Origin: Opisthorchis felineus
Lineage: Eukaryota > Platyhelminthes > Trematoda > Opisthorchiida > Opisthorchiidae
Direction of reading: 5' to 3'
Assembly (NCBI GenBank): GCA_004794785.1
Contig: SJOL01007106.1
Location: 672,426 to 736,425, forward strand
DNA length: 64,000 nt
Shown here in pieces: positions 10,401 through 21,845 of this stretch. Position 1 is the stretch's first letter. The number at the start of each line of letters is the position of its first letter. The notes under the pieces are model-generated. The model did no database searches. It was given only the letters and a program-made list of their open reading frames with translations, and was not told the DNA's origin. The position numbers and the translations under genes were made by a program.

Positions 10401-13119
10401 CCAAAATGTTTCTGTGTATGATCGCTGTAAGTGACCGTGCTGAGAACGCATTCATTGCCTGAAATCTGGCATCCTTAAAGCTTTCGGTTGCTCTTAGCTG
10501 CTTAGCCCAACTTGTGTTTTGGAACATGATATAACGGAGGTCTGGTAAAAATAGCAGCAGGTGATCAGCAGGACCTTGTGGTGAGAGTATTTTATGACGG
10601 TGGGTGGCTGGGACGCGTAAGTTGGTGGACGAGCCTACACGCTTGCCATACACTTGGTCATTTTGGATCAAGTGAGCGATGTTAAAACGGTTAAAGTTTC
10701 CTGAAACTCACTTACCTCGATCAGTTTGTTATCGCCAGTACTCTTTTCAAAAACACGAGAAAACAATAACCAATATTTTATCTCAACCGCGGTCATACGG
10801 CCTCCCAAATGGACCACATCGTTGCACGTGCGCTGGGTCTCATCGGCTTGAGCATGTAGGTCCCTTAGTGTAGCCGGAGGCACATGTCACAACTGTAGAA
10901 TCCAGACGTGAAATTCGCCTCGTCGCCAGACGAAAGAAATATTAACGAAAGCGCATGAACGCAGCACCACTTGGAGAACCAGCAGATCCCCTCTGGTGCA
11001 ACAGCCACCGCAGAGCATGCCAACCACTCCACCCTTTCCGCTGACCAGTCCGCCTAGGCAGACGACCATTGGGTAGCGTTGGGGAATTTTATGCAACAAG
11101 CCGTGGTAGGCCAACTATACTACGTGTATTGATGTCGCAAAAATAGCTACTCCTTGGAACTAGTCTCACTTTCCAAAAGAGAGTGGCGACCCACATCACC
11201 GGATCCGTTGATTTCAGCGTGCTCCTACGAAATGTCACTCGAGCAGCCAGGAGAGACAGCATTTTATGTTAGTCGTCCATAGCACCATGGAATTCGTGTC
11301 GAGCGTTGCTAAGTTCAGTAAACACTTCAACCTTATACACGCAGATTAAAAAAACCCTGGCCCTAATGATATTTGCTCCATAGAGCAAATGGTGAGTTCT
11401 TCAGGAATCAAGAGAGGATTGTGGACCAATCTGAAGAACACTATAAATAACGGTCAAACTCTCTGTCAATCAAAACCCAGAACCCCGAGGCCATTACGTC
11501 CTCGATATCATACACTGTCAGTCTAAACGGCCAAGCAAACCTGGGGTCCTGAAACGGAGGCTGGAACGGTACGTCCCAATTATGTTGGATCAGTTTAATC
11601 GAGGTTGCTGCAGAACCTTTTTCATCCCTCCTGTCAAAATGGTTTTACCAAGCATAGGTTACGCACAGAGCAAAGGGATTTTTGGTCTTGAAGGAGGTCG
11701 CATGGACAAAGCGTTCTTTCTGTGATAAACATTAGGACTCCGAACTCAAGGGCTGTATGCTATGCTATGGGTTTTGAGCTGTGTTTATTTGAATTCGTTG
11801 TGGAAAATCTTCGCGGCTAACGGTGCCTCCCAAAGCTGGTGGACCTTGCCAAAACCTGTCATTCATTATTGGAAGCCTGCCTTAGGTTGCACGGTGAGGA
11901 GGCCACTGCGTTTGATACTAAACATGTGCATGAATTGCTGCCCACCTTCGCCACAGCACTCTGAATTCTAAGGCTAATAATCACCAGAACAAGCAGTGGA
12001 TTGCTACTCTGGTGTCCTTTCCGGCCCACAATCATAGATTCTCGACTTGGAATACGTTTGTGACATTAATCTGTCGAAATGTGGTTTGGAAGAATCCCAG
12101 CCTTTTTTAAACAATTGAATTCCCCCCGCGGCACTTGCAGAATTGGAAATCAATACTTTAGAGAACAAGTTACTCTTCGCTTACACTGGAGTGGATCTCC
12201 AGTCTCCCAATATGAGGTGAAACTATCCAGCAGGTTGTCGACTTTAAATACATAAGTTCCCTTATTTTACACAACGGACAGGTTGAGGAAAAAATCTAAT
12301 GCATACAAATCGCATCCCGCAGCCTTCCATGCCTCCAAACTGCGTCTTGTGGAATAAGGGATAAGCCAGCCGACTCACAGATATCCGGGTCTTTATCTCA
12401 GCTATCCCAACGGTCCTGGTTTATATCTGAGTAGTACGGGCAGGTTACATCCGAAAATTGAAAGTTTTAAAACACTGGGGTCCTGGTATATGGGGGAAAT
12501 AGTTTGAGCGACCTTTGCAGGAACGATGCCAAAGTGACAAACGAAACCACTGTCATACTATTTGTATCCTGCGGAATGAGGAAATTCATCTCACCGAAGC
12601 AGAATGCACCCAGGTTGGAACCCACAGCAATCAGGCCGAATATAGAGTCTGGCCAGGGAAGTGTAGGCCCGGGTTTATTGATCCGGAAATTCGACATCGA
12701 TTCCTGCAAAAAGGGTGCAAAGAACGTTTGCCGTTTACAACGGTTACTGGAACAGGGTGTGAATTATTTTGCGTGAAGATCGAGAACTTTCTCATTTGTA
12801 GTTTTTGAGTAACTTAGTGACTGCATTCACAACGTGGGCTGACATGTGGTCACGTGGGACTCTAAACCAATGAGCAAAAATTCTTGTGGAATTTTGCCGG
12901 ATTATACAAACACCAAATTTTTATATCCGGTAAAATATCTTTGTTCGGAGAGAAAAACAGACGGGCTCAGGACGCAGAATCAGAAAGTCCTGCTGAGTCA
13001 GGTGTGTGGGATTTTCGAAGGCATCAACAGAAAAGATTACTTTGGTAACAACTCAATTCGTAATCTTGTGCAGTTCAGATAAGGCTAGTAGGTGAGCAGT
13101 CATCTGAACTAAAATGACA
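7496..13119. other. unassigned 5.6-kb stretch
   Basis: No gene could be supported. The longest open frames (for example 9944-10462 on + and 10348-10671 on -) overlap antisense frames and show no family motif, and no RNA gene or LTR pair was seen. Host introns or intergenic DNA are both possible. Confidence 0.4.
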
Positions 13120-13608
13120 TCAAAAATGAAATGGATGGCCATCCGCTTTGAAGTGTAAGTAAGAGTACTCATGGAAAAAGGAGGCACACTCGAATATCAT
13201 GGGGAAATGCAGGGACGTCGACCCGTTCCTCGAGGATAATTGAGCGAACTTCATCAAGGCTTTAAAATCGTCAGAGTGGCAAAGAAACACCTCGCACCTG
13301 GGAGAATATTCTAGGGATAGAGGATGGCCGTAGCTGACCCTAGATGCCTGCTTGATGCACATTGCCTGCTTCTTTGATCTGAATGGACCAAAAAGGGCAG
13401 ATAAGTACGACAGACACTGAAAGTCTTGAATAGGTCGTTTCTGAGAAAGGTAATTCTTTGGATTTTGTGTGAGCGTGGATATCAACAAGGAGGCTTTGGA
13501 GAACCCTTGGATTGTTACACGATTTTGGGAACGCAAAGGCGTTTGTAGCTTTCGGTTGTATCCGCTGGTTATCTTCTTAGTACTTAAAACACTGGCCTTC
13601 CATGTCAC
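13120..13608 (-). pseudogene. possible RAD9-like fragment, broken
   Basis: The 162-residue frame contains LLISTLTQNPKNYLS, then CEVFLCHSDDFKALMKFAQ, then LHFKADGHPFHF. These resemble, in the right order, parts of the checkpoint-clamp subunit RAD9: the PCNA-like second domain, the FCLKEFRGLLSFAE-type segment, and the HFxxxGxP motif. RAD9 forms the 9-1-1 clamp that signals DNA damage. The frame ends just after GHPFHF at a run of five T; with one T fewer it would continue in a RAD9-like way, which suggests a frameshift. The segments between the matches do not align, so similarity by chance is possible. It could be a decayed copy or a mis-spliced view of exons. Confidence 0.3.
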
Positions 13609-14106
13609 ACCACCTCCCTAACTCAGTTGCCGAGACGGTGCACCTAGGATCCAGCAAACATTCACAGGGTACTCATGTGGCTTGGCAGGGCAAAATTTAT
13701 ACATAGGTACACGCTTCTGAAATGCGTTTAGTGATTCGCGTGCCTGGATAGTGGGGCCGCTGTGACCAGTTGCGCTTGGAGAACAGCTCCAGGCACCTCT
13801 GTGGTAGTCTGTCAAGTTGTGTTATGATGAAAAAGTCTACGATGGACCGCCGGCATGTGAGCTCGAATTGTAGAGTGGCTTATCGCTTCTCCAAGTACTT
13901 GAGAGATACATGCTTCATCAGCCACGTCCCCTCTATGTAAGAATCTGGTCAAGAATATACCAAAGGTAGCCCCTCCACAAATGCAGAAGGGTTGGGCTTC
14001 ATCCGAGCAGAAAGGAATTTTGCAGACTTGTTCTATAGCACACGGAGACAGAACACGTGAGGTTTGTATAATGACTGCTGTCTTGAAATGAAATATGGAA
14101 ATAAGT
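13609..14106. other. unassigned stretch
   Basis: No gene, RNA or repeat was recognised here. Confidence 0.35.
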
Positions 14107-14205
14107 TAATTGGTTGTTGATCAGGTGGCTGTTGATCTGTTCGCCGAGCTTGGCAATTGGCTTGCAAACGTTTCGTCACCATACGAGGAGACGTCATCAG
14201 TGCAC
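14107..14205 (-). mobile_element. Penelope terminal remnant with hammerhead-like motif
   Basis: The minus strand reads CTGATGACGTCTCC, a TCGTAT loop, GGTGACGAAACG, then TTTGCAAGCCAATTGCCAAG and GGCGAACAGATCA. The same string in the same order lies just downstream of the Penelope-like ORF at 57497-57601. CTGATGA and GAAAC with a short helix between them resemble a hammerhead ribozyme core (14170-14200). Helix II would be GTCTCC against GGTGAC with one mismatch, and there is an extra C after CTGATGA. Penelope-like elements are known to carry hammerhead motifs in their terminal repeats; activity is not shown here. Confidence 0.6.
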
Positions 14206-17055
14206 AGTTTGGTGGGAAATGAGTTAGAGCTGAAAGGCATTCAATAGGGATAAAAAGGCAACACCACCCTTGGTGGGTGCAGTAAGTGAGCCATAAAAGG
14301 TGCCTAGATCGTCAGGTCCTGGTGACTTTTTGGGTTAGCTGGGAACCGGCTCCAAAATGTTGTGAACTGAGAGTGATGCAGAGGATGAAGATAATTAATC
14401 CGATACTGAGGTGCACACATCTACGTAGTATCGGTGGCAGAAGCCGGAGCGGAAAAGGGTGTATCTGGGGCGGGCAAACCTGCCATCTTTCGCCGTCTTG
14501 GTTGCTAGGATCTCCATTTCCAGCCAAATCCGCCTGGAAGTTTTTCTGGTTATTAAGACTGCACAACAGTTGTTTGGGGTATTTCGCATTGGGACGGTGT
14601 GCAGAATCGTTCGCGCATCCTTCGTTCGCCCGTACGGTCTGTAACTGCGAGGACCACGGTGGAGCAAAAAACCTGCCCACGAAAACCCGGAAAACTTGTG
14701 AAATTCGGTTCTTCTCCATGGTCTCCGTTGAGAACCAGAGGGGGGAGGAGAGGGAGACAGAAGAGTTATGGTCAGGTGGTGAAGTGGTTCCCGTACTAGT
14801 CCTGGGGACTGAACGGTTGAATTTCGTTGGTTTGGTGTTTCAAGGATAGACAACAATTCGGGCGTTGCACATTTTGATTATCGAAGAACCTAGAATGCTC
14901 TGGCTTCGTTCAAGTTCGTGTGAGTTCTAGAAAAATCCGACAGGGTGACCCCTGCAACCCTAAGCATGTCAGAAATGAAGCAGGGCTGATTCGAACCAAA
15001 AGTGATGGCCGTTTTGAAGCCGAGTGATTTGAGTGTTTAAAATATCATCTGAAGCTATAGACCAATAGCTGGGGACGGTAAATTAGCCAACAATACTTGC
15101 AAAAACGAAAACTCCCACATAAAAAATGTAACACATGTCGCCAGAAAATAAACTTGATGATTCACACGACGGTGGATATTTTGTGCTGCTGAAAAAATCG
15201 TGTGATCATTGCGGTAAAACTGAGTGAATTGGTGGATAGAACTATCCAAATATAGGTCGGGCCAGTAAAAACCTCGGGCTGAGACAGTGTAAACATAATG
15301 AAAGTAGATTAGACAGGAACAATCACAAACGAGCAAGGTGCTTGGAAATGAAATTAAAGCGGTGGGAATTAACTGGCTAAGTTACTGCGGACAAAGGAAC
15401 GGTGGGCAGACTAGAGTTGGAGTTGGCAGCACCACGCATTGATTCACGGATATCCAGTAAACGAATTTATCTTTCAGGGCAGTTGAGTCTACTGAACTCA
15501 ATCCTATCTAGCTGCTCACCGATCCACCATGCCCACTCTCTTGAAAGTCGGTCGTTTTGTGAACAACGCAGTGTTAAATTTATGATTACAAATATACCTA
15601 TCCGGATCTCTTCGGTGAGGTTACAGGGAGAGCGACACGTTCCGTAAACCTCACAACCCAGTCTACAGGTGTGCATCGGTTTAAAATAATATTTTGTGCA
15701 CAGGTAAATGGTTTTCCTTACTTGGTATTTTAAATTCGGGGCTCGCAATTAACGGATGCTTCGCTTTTGAGATGACGGCCTAGCTTTCAGCCTTCCCCTG
15801 GCTTCATAACTGCAAAAATTCATTGAAATTTTGTAGCCTTGACAATTGCAGGTCATGATAAGTGGTGGAAATTTACGTTGGTGGCGCAATGCTGGCGAGT
15901 GAATATCCCAACCAGCTCCATGCAAGCTGCTGGCATCCTGCACATTCCTAATTCGCTCACAGTTGCATTTCAATGTGTCCGCGAAACATTCTTACGTAGC
16001 CCGGTGCTGTGGTCCACAGACCGACTGAAACGTTTGGTGGTAGTGGGCCTTCTGAGGAGTGTACCTTTGTCTATGACCTTGGGTGTCCGAGATGCAGTCC
16101 TTCAGGCGTAACCGTTCCAAGAAGGTTAGACAAACAGACTTTTAGCTGGGTACACTTAAATACACCACAGACCCCACCGTAACTCTCATTCAAATTCAAT
16201 AGCAACTTAGTCTGAGGTTTCGTTATACTTGTTCATTCCTCAGGCTCGCTCTTTGGATTGGTTGCATTTTTATATAAACCTTCTGGGAGTGCTTCGATAG
16301 CCCGGCGGTCCTGGAGTTGTTGGCTTGTTTTGAAATTTGGTGTTTATCCTTCCAAGTATTTCAACCGCGCACTCTGTTTCTTTTAAGAATTTTCCGGCCC
16401 CACCACCCAGCGTGCTAGGACATCACAAATCTTCTACCTTTAATCCAACTTTCACCGTAGATGTCTTTCACCGTCAAGCGCGATATTGCAGGTCCTATCG
16501 GCCTTGTTTTTTGTTGCCGTATTTTTACACGCTTCAAAAATATATGTTTTCAGATGCTTGCGCTCTCTATGCAATTGTTCATTTTTATGCTAACGTGGCA
16601 GTAGTGCCTCTAATATAGGTTCGCGTTTTCGATCGAAGACTAATCCAGATGTGGCAATCTGCGTTGTAGAATATCTTGTCGTCATGTGGTAGAAAGAACG
16701 TCTGCTACCTCACTGTGTAATTTCTCCGTTCAGCCTGGAGCCAAGCTTCGATAATACGTTAAAATTAGTCAATCTGCACGCTTAACTGAGGAGGGTGTAG
16801 AGAAGTGGGGGTTCAAAAGTTACCTTAGTGTTTCAGGATCTTTTATGATCTACGGGGTTCGTAGAAAGCCCTGATCGGTTGCCACTCTGTGCGGTATGCC
16901 GGATTTCAGGAACACCAGGCTACGGTATAACCTGTTGGTTTTGCTGTCGGTAGAGCCCAGGTATATCTTGGCGAACATTCTAGGTAGGTTTCTACGCACT
17001 TTTTACTTCGTCTAGCATCGTCGGTCGAAACAGTTGCCTCCTGAGTAAGTCAAAC
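14206..17055. other. unassigned stretch
   Basis: Open frames at 14286-14856 occur on both strands and cancel each other as evidence. No motif, RNA or repeat border was recognised. The last five bases (CAAAC, 17051-17055) are the left target duplication of the adjoining LTR element. Confidence 0.4.
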
Positions 17056-17235
17056 TGTAGTAATTAAGTTCAGCACGTATATCGGTATAACCAAACGAAC
17101 TAGAAATTCAGAATTCAGCACGGCGTAACAAGTAGCGCGTATGCATTCGAATTGAAGCGTGTACAGCACTTGGAATATTAAAACAAGAGAATACTGAATA
17201 CAGCGATGGATAGAGCATCAATCATGTTAATCACA
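17056..17235 (-). repeat. 3' LTR of the gypsy element
   Basis: This 180-bp copy begins TGTAGTAATTAAGTTCAGCA and ends TTAATCACA. The first 140 bases match the right LTR with about three differences; the last 40 are more diverged. Confidence 0.9.
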
Positions 17236-17673
17236 TCCGCCACATCTTGAGTGAGCGTGTGGATATTTATAGTTCCGTGAGGGTCTTGATCGTAATCTTT
17301 CGGATTTTCTCGGATTGGAAACTTCAGGTTCTTCGCAGGTAGTATGTTCTTCAGAGATAACGTTTTGTTCGGATACAATGAGATCATCTACAAAGGATTC
17401 ATTAGAATTCGAAACAGCAGGAGTGCCGTTAACAGACTGACATCTGGTATTGAACTTAACACGATCAACGTGTCTCCGGTGACAAAAGAGATCGACCAAA
17501 TCGAGAATTGTGACCATACGTTTGCCAGTTGATGAAAGTATTATTCCTATAGCAGGCCGTAAATCACTTCTCTTGAAAAACGTAACATCAGTAGCTTTTA
17601 CACAGTCAAGAAGTGTACGGAACGAGCGAGATTTAAAAAGAATCGCGGGACTCTTCCCAGTAATGACCGGCAT
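17227..17673 (-). pseudogene. gypsy integrase C-terminal region
   Basis: This 148-residue frame follows the integrase core with a small shift. It contains SDLRPAIGIILSSTGKRMVTI and a CHRRHVDRVK segment, then an acidic and Arg/Ser-rich tail (RKSERLRSRPSRNYKY), the usual end of gypsy Pol proteins. It overlaps the edge of the 3' LTR. Confidence 0.6.
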
Positions 17674-17689
17674 TCCTGTACTGCATCAG

Positions 17690-18325
17690 AAAATTATCAA
17701 TTCCGCGGTCTAATTCCACAGAGGAAGTAGGAGAGAATGAAGTAAAGGCAGGTTTCATTTTTCGCACAAAATTCTCAGCAAGCCCATTCGACTGGGTATG
17801 TCGTGGAGCAGTAAACGGATGTTGACATCCAAGGTCTTTTAACTATTCCTCGAAGGATTTTGCAGCGGAGTGTATGCCGTTGTCAGTCACCAAGGCGGTT
17901 GGTACGCCCTCATGGTTGAATACTTTCCTCAGTGCTTGTTGTGTGAATTCAGCACTTGGAGAAATGGTCAGAAAAACTTCAGGCCAACGTGAATATGCGT
18001 CAATAACAAGTGAAGCGTAGTGTTTACCGAGAAAACGACCGCAGTAGTCGGCATGAACTTGTTGAAATGTTTCAAAAGTAACTGGCCACGGATACCACTG
18101 TGAAGATTTGCTATGAATCTTGTGTGTACATTTAACACAATTTTTAGCAGTATGCTTGATGTCAGCATCTAGTTCTGGCCGCCAGCATGACAAGCGTGCA
18201 AGAGATTTCATTTTATAAACACCCAGATGACCAGAGCGCAAATCTGCAAGAACAGCCACTCGTTGAGTCGGTGGAATGATGACTCTATCCTCAAAGCACA
18301 ACAAACCATCCGGAGTAGTGGACAA
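17690..18325 (-). pseudogene. gypsy integrase
   Basis: The zinc-binding part lies near the start (SGHLGVYKMKSLARLSCW, then KNCVKCTH); the first zinc His of the family appears replaced by Arg. The catalytic core has HADYCGRF and VTDNGIHSAAKSFEE, then a TAG at 17843-17845, and in the same frame the third acidic residue in QSNGLAENFVRKMK. All three acidic catalytic positions are present but separated by one nonsense codon. Integrase inserts the cDNA and makes the 5-base duplication seen here. Confidence 0.8.
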
Positions 18326-18376
18326 ACTCTCGCGGCGATAGTAAAATGCAGGAACTCGACGTCGCTCTTGCTATGT

Positions 18377-18559
18377 TCAGCCACGTCGCAGCGCAGAAAA
18401 AATGGGAGCAAAACATCTTTTATTATCAGCAACAAGCGCATCCCACTTGACTGCTAATGGTTGAATCAATAAACAATCTGGAGTATTTGAATCGGAGTCA
18501 CATAACGGAATTCTGGATAGGAAATCAGCATGGAGAATCATTTTTGCATTCCCATTTAC
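18377..18559 (-). pseudogene. RNase H remnant joined to protease
   Basis: This short continuation of the protease frame contains AKMILHADFLSRIPLCDSDS, which corresponds to the NADxLSRLP end of gypsy RNase H. It marks the right border of the internal deletion that removed RT. After it the frame runs 50 residues to a stop. Confidence 0.55.
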
Positions 18560-18859
18560 AGAAGTCAATAAGGCGATACAAGTTCGCAATGAGCGCAAAG
18601 CTTTGAGTCCGTTAATTGATGGCCCCGAGATTGACAATAAAAGATTACAATCGATAGGGGTACCCTGGGGCAATCTCACAGGTATCGTACAACTATCAAA
18701 TAGAGGTAGAAAATGTCCAGTGATGCCGCGGATATTAACATCTGTAGGCACTATCACAACACTGGGGTAAAATGCAGTTATATCTGACTGTGGAATAATG
18801 GACTCAACACTACCAGTATCAACAATGAAATCGTGCTTTTGACCAGAAGTGGAGATCAA
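18560..18859 (-). pseudogene. gypsy aspartic protease
   Basis: The frame holds HDFIVDTGSVESIIP with the DTG catalytic triad near 18820-18812, then IRGITGHFLPLFDSCTIPV, typical of retropepsins of this group. It cuts the Gag-Pol polyprotein. Downstream the frame runs without a stop into a short RNase H tail, so the RT has been deleted cleanly enough to keep the frame open. Confidence 0.75.
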
Positions 18860-18863
18860 AGTT

Positions 18864-19775
18864 TTAAAAACGTGACGAGTTTTGGGGCAAAATAGATAAA
18901 GAAAGGGTAGAGGTGTCTTCAGATAATGCTTTCACGTCAGTATTCGGATCAGATGTTAAGTGACACACTTTTCTGGACTTACAGACGAGTTGAATGTGTC
19001 CCGTTTTCCCGAAGATAGGACACTCCGCTTGCCTGTGATGGCATAAATATCTAGAATGATTTCGTCCACACGATTCACATTTCCCAAGTTTTGGAACCGC
19101 TGAATTGGAATTGCGACCTGTGAAGCGACGTATTGATGAATGTGGAGCACGAAAATTTGTTCGTGGTTTGAATCTGATGTCTGTCTGCATCCTTGAAGTA
19201 TTTTTAGAATAATTTGACAACACTGCTTCATCAGCCTTCGTTACCTGCTTCACATCTTCATACTGCTCACATATTTTCCGAACAGTTTGGAATTGTTGAT
19301 CTGGACAGAGCAGCAGCTTCTGTTGTAATTCGGGCAATTAAATATCGGTAATGAGTCTATCACGCAGTTGACCTTCTAGTTGGGCACCGTGGTCACATTT
19401 GGCTGCCTGTGTCTGTAACTGCAATACAAAATCACGAATCGATTGAGAATGGGAGCCGATCAACATAGTGAACCTAGCTCTTTCGGCTGCTACGAAGTTA
19501 GTCGGTTTGAAGTGTTACAGAGCTTTTTTCTCCAGTGCATCCCAAGAAATATCAATTGGAGATTCAGGATATACTAAGTTCTTGATCAATGTATGCGCCC
19601 CCTTGCCAACAAAATGTAGAAAATACGCCGTGAATTTCTTATTATCCATATTCGATTTTGCAAGACACCATATGTCAAACAGTTCCAAATAATACTCTAT
19701 GACTCGCGCAGTGGATTTAACTTTTATTGGTTCCATTTCGGTAGGCACGATGAATTGTTCCAATAGCGACACCAA
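18864..19775 (-). pseudogene. gypsy gag (capsid-like and zinc knuckle)
   Basis: Two frames make up gag. The first (19515-19775) has a capsid-like segment, VIEYYLELFDIWCLAKSN and KKFTAYFLHFVGKGA, and starts within a few bases of the LTR without an ATG. The second (18864-19337) has a basic linker and the finger CESCGRNHSRYLC, then CPIFGKTGHIQLVC. In the second half of the finger one Cys is replaced by Phe. Gag packages the RNA in a virus-like particle. A frame break between the two parts and stops in 19338-19515 mark it as decayed. Confidence 0.75.
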
Positions 19776-19777
19776 AA

Positions 19778-19957
19778 TGTAGTAATTAAGTTCAGCACGT
19801 ATATCGGTATAACCAAACGAACTAGAAATTCAGAATTCAGCACGGCGTAACAGGTAGCGCGTAGGTATTCGAATTGAAGCGTGTACAGCACTTGGAATAT
19901 TAAAACAAGAGAATAATGAAAAGAGAAATGGACAGAGCACCAAGCATTTTCATCACA
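19778..19957 (-). repeat. 5' LTR of the gypsy element
   Basis: This is the partner of 17056-17235 and has the same length. Directly inside it, the minus strand reads TTTTGGTGTCGCTATTGG, a plausible tRNA primer-binding site because it starts with TGG two bases in. Which tRNA was not determined. Confidence 0.88.
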
Positions 19958-21445
19958 CAAACACTCATGTCTTCCTTACCTGAGCGGTGTCGTGTGTCAA
20001 TCCCACAGAGCGTTTGCCACTCGCAAGTGTCTACATGAGGGAAGCGGACTGTACAGTGCCTAAATTTGTCGGTGGTACTTGCCACTAATACGCGGTCGGT
20101 TCCATAGTTGCAATAGTTTGTTTCGCTGTATTGGACGCACTATCAGCTCCCATCCCCTTTTGAAAATATTTACGCATTCTTCCGAAAGCGATTTTGTTTG
20201 TTTAACGCTGTTATTTGCACCGCGGACACTTTCTAGCTTAGAGCCTACTTGTTAATCTCCTGATTCATGAATTTGTCTGGTGCCTAGTTATTCCGAAAAT
20301 CAACTTTCATTTCACTCCTAGCGTTGGGGCGTCCATCGTCCAAGATTATTTGTGGATCCCTTGCGGTTCATGCGTTCATCATACTTGGTCACCGGTAAAT
20401 AGTTTCCTTATCGATCTAGAATCCATACGACCGCCAAGCCGTACTTCTCACCAGTCAGTCAGACCTGCAAGCAGGTCAATAGTATATTCCACGGAAGAAC
20501 GTGACAGGATATCCTCTAATAAAATATCGATTGTGTGGGGTGCCACTGTCGTCTTCTCTTTTGGTCGTAAAATGGCGAGACACTGAGCTAGTCCATCTTT
20601 CCAATAAACGTTTCCGTGGTTTTATGAAATCCGGATAATTGGCTGGGCTTTGCACGCAAACCTCATATAGCAGACTAAAAGTCCAAAAAACGATCGCAGA
20701 TTTCGTTTTGATTTAAATGATGGAAGACTTTAAGTCGTTTTTCATTTTCTTCGGCGATAGTTGCAGCTAACCTCTACTGTCCAGGTACCCCAGATGTGTG
20801 GCTTCACAGTTAATACGGCTTTTTCTCTTGCTGAACTCTAGGTTCACTTTGTCAGTTCGCGACAGAACGCTTAAGTGTCATAGCGTGCTCATCGCTTGTT
20901 TCCGAAGGCAATAATATGTCATACTCGTGCACTACTGCACCTCTAGTGCGGGCATAAAGAACCAAATGTATTCGAAGAAATTCGGACCAACCTCCGGCAC
21001 CCCAGAACGTCGTTTTCAATCTGTCCTGATTGGCCGTTGGCACCTGCCACTATCCAACCACAGGCCTATCAGTGAGCTAACTCGAAATTCATATGTACGG
21101 CGAAAGCTCCCCTCAGCGAAAGACGTCAGAAATCTGTTGTTGATCGTGGCAATGGTTAAATATTGGCAGAAAATGCAAATCTACCAACAGTTAGTCATCG
21201 CCACATAAATTTACCACCCCCAACCTAAATCTGCAGTCTTGAAGTGGTGGTCGGGCTTGAGGACTGCAATGATCTCGGGGGTCACACGGGCTAAAACTTC
21301 GTTCCACAAACTGCATCACTCTCAAGAAGGCGAAGGAGGGCAGCCTGACCAAGGGCAGCTAGACCTCGTACTACGATTAGTCGCAATATGAGGCTGTCTG
21401 GGGGTAAGGTTGTGATGTCCTCTGTGGCAGAAGTGCGAAGTCAGT

Positions 21446-21463
21446 AATAATAATAATAATGTT
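21446..21463. repeat. (TAA)n microsatellite
   Basis: Six TAA units in a row, followed by TGTTTATTCCC. Such runs often form the 3' tail of LINEs and SINEs, but no element was recognised beside it. Confidence 0.8.
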
Positions 21464-21686
21464 TATTCCCATCTGGTGGGTGGCATACCGCCAGGCATGA
21501 CCATAATGTTACAGTCAGAATAAAATCATGACTGGTGAGGTTTGCAGGTACAGGGGATTGCGTGGAAAAGGGACAGCGTCATAAACAGTGGGCATTATCC
21601 CATGTAGATGTGGTCACCCCTAAACCGGCACTGACAGGGAAGCACAGTTACTATTGCGTTTTGGGAAAAAATATCGGGCAAGGTAA

Positions 21687-21725
21687 GATCGTTAGGATTT
21701 GATGGTGGTGGGCAAAAACAAAACG
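21687..21725 (+). repeat. 39-base dispersed repeat, copy 1
   Basis: GATCGTTAGGATTTGATGGT and the 19 bases that follow match 22635-22673 with about five differences. Function unknown; the two copies are direct and about 950 bases apart. Confidence 0.6.
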
Positions 21726-21802
21726 AGGAAGGGCAAACCAAGAGGCATCCCTGACACATTACGAGAAAAGTGCAAAGTGCGGACAATGAGGAACCAGAAC
21801 AT

Positions 21803-21845
21803 CGGACCCGGGGAAGCAGCGGACCCGGGGAAGCAGCGGACCCGG
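21803..21845. repeat. 17-base tandem repeat
   Basis: Two perfect units of CGGACCCGGGGAAGCAG followed by half a unit. It may be a local duplication. Confidence 0.85.

Larger units (their letters stand above)
17056..19957 (-). mobile_element. Ty3/gypsy (CsRn1-like) LTR retrotransposon with internal deletion
   Basis: A complete insertion: 180-bp LTRs at both ends, each starting TG and ending CA, flanked by the identical 5-base duplication CAAAC (17051-17055 and 19958-19962). Coding order on the minus strand is gag, zinc knuckle, protease, the last piece of RNase H (HADFLSRIP), then integrase. Reverse transcriptase and most of RNase H are missing, so at 2.9 kb the element is much shorter than a full gypsy element. 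The gag finger pattern (CESCGRNH, then AECPIFGKTGHI) resembles the unusual CHCC finger of the CsRn1 clade described from flukes. LTRs differ at a handful of sites, mostly near one end. Confidence 0.9.

Noticed and set aside
9944..10462. A 172-codon plus-strand frame
   Set aside because: Cys/Phe/Leu-rich, no domain, overlaps an antisense frame; likely chance.
14286..14856. Overlapping frames of 135-187 codons on both strands
   Set aside because: Mutually antisense frames without motifs in a region lacking stops by composition; no family recognised.
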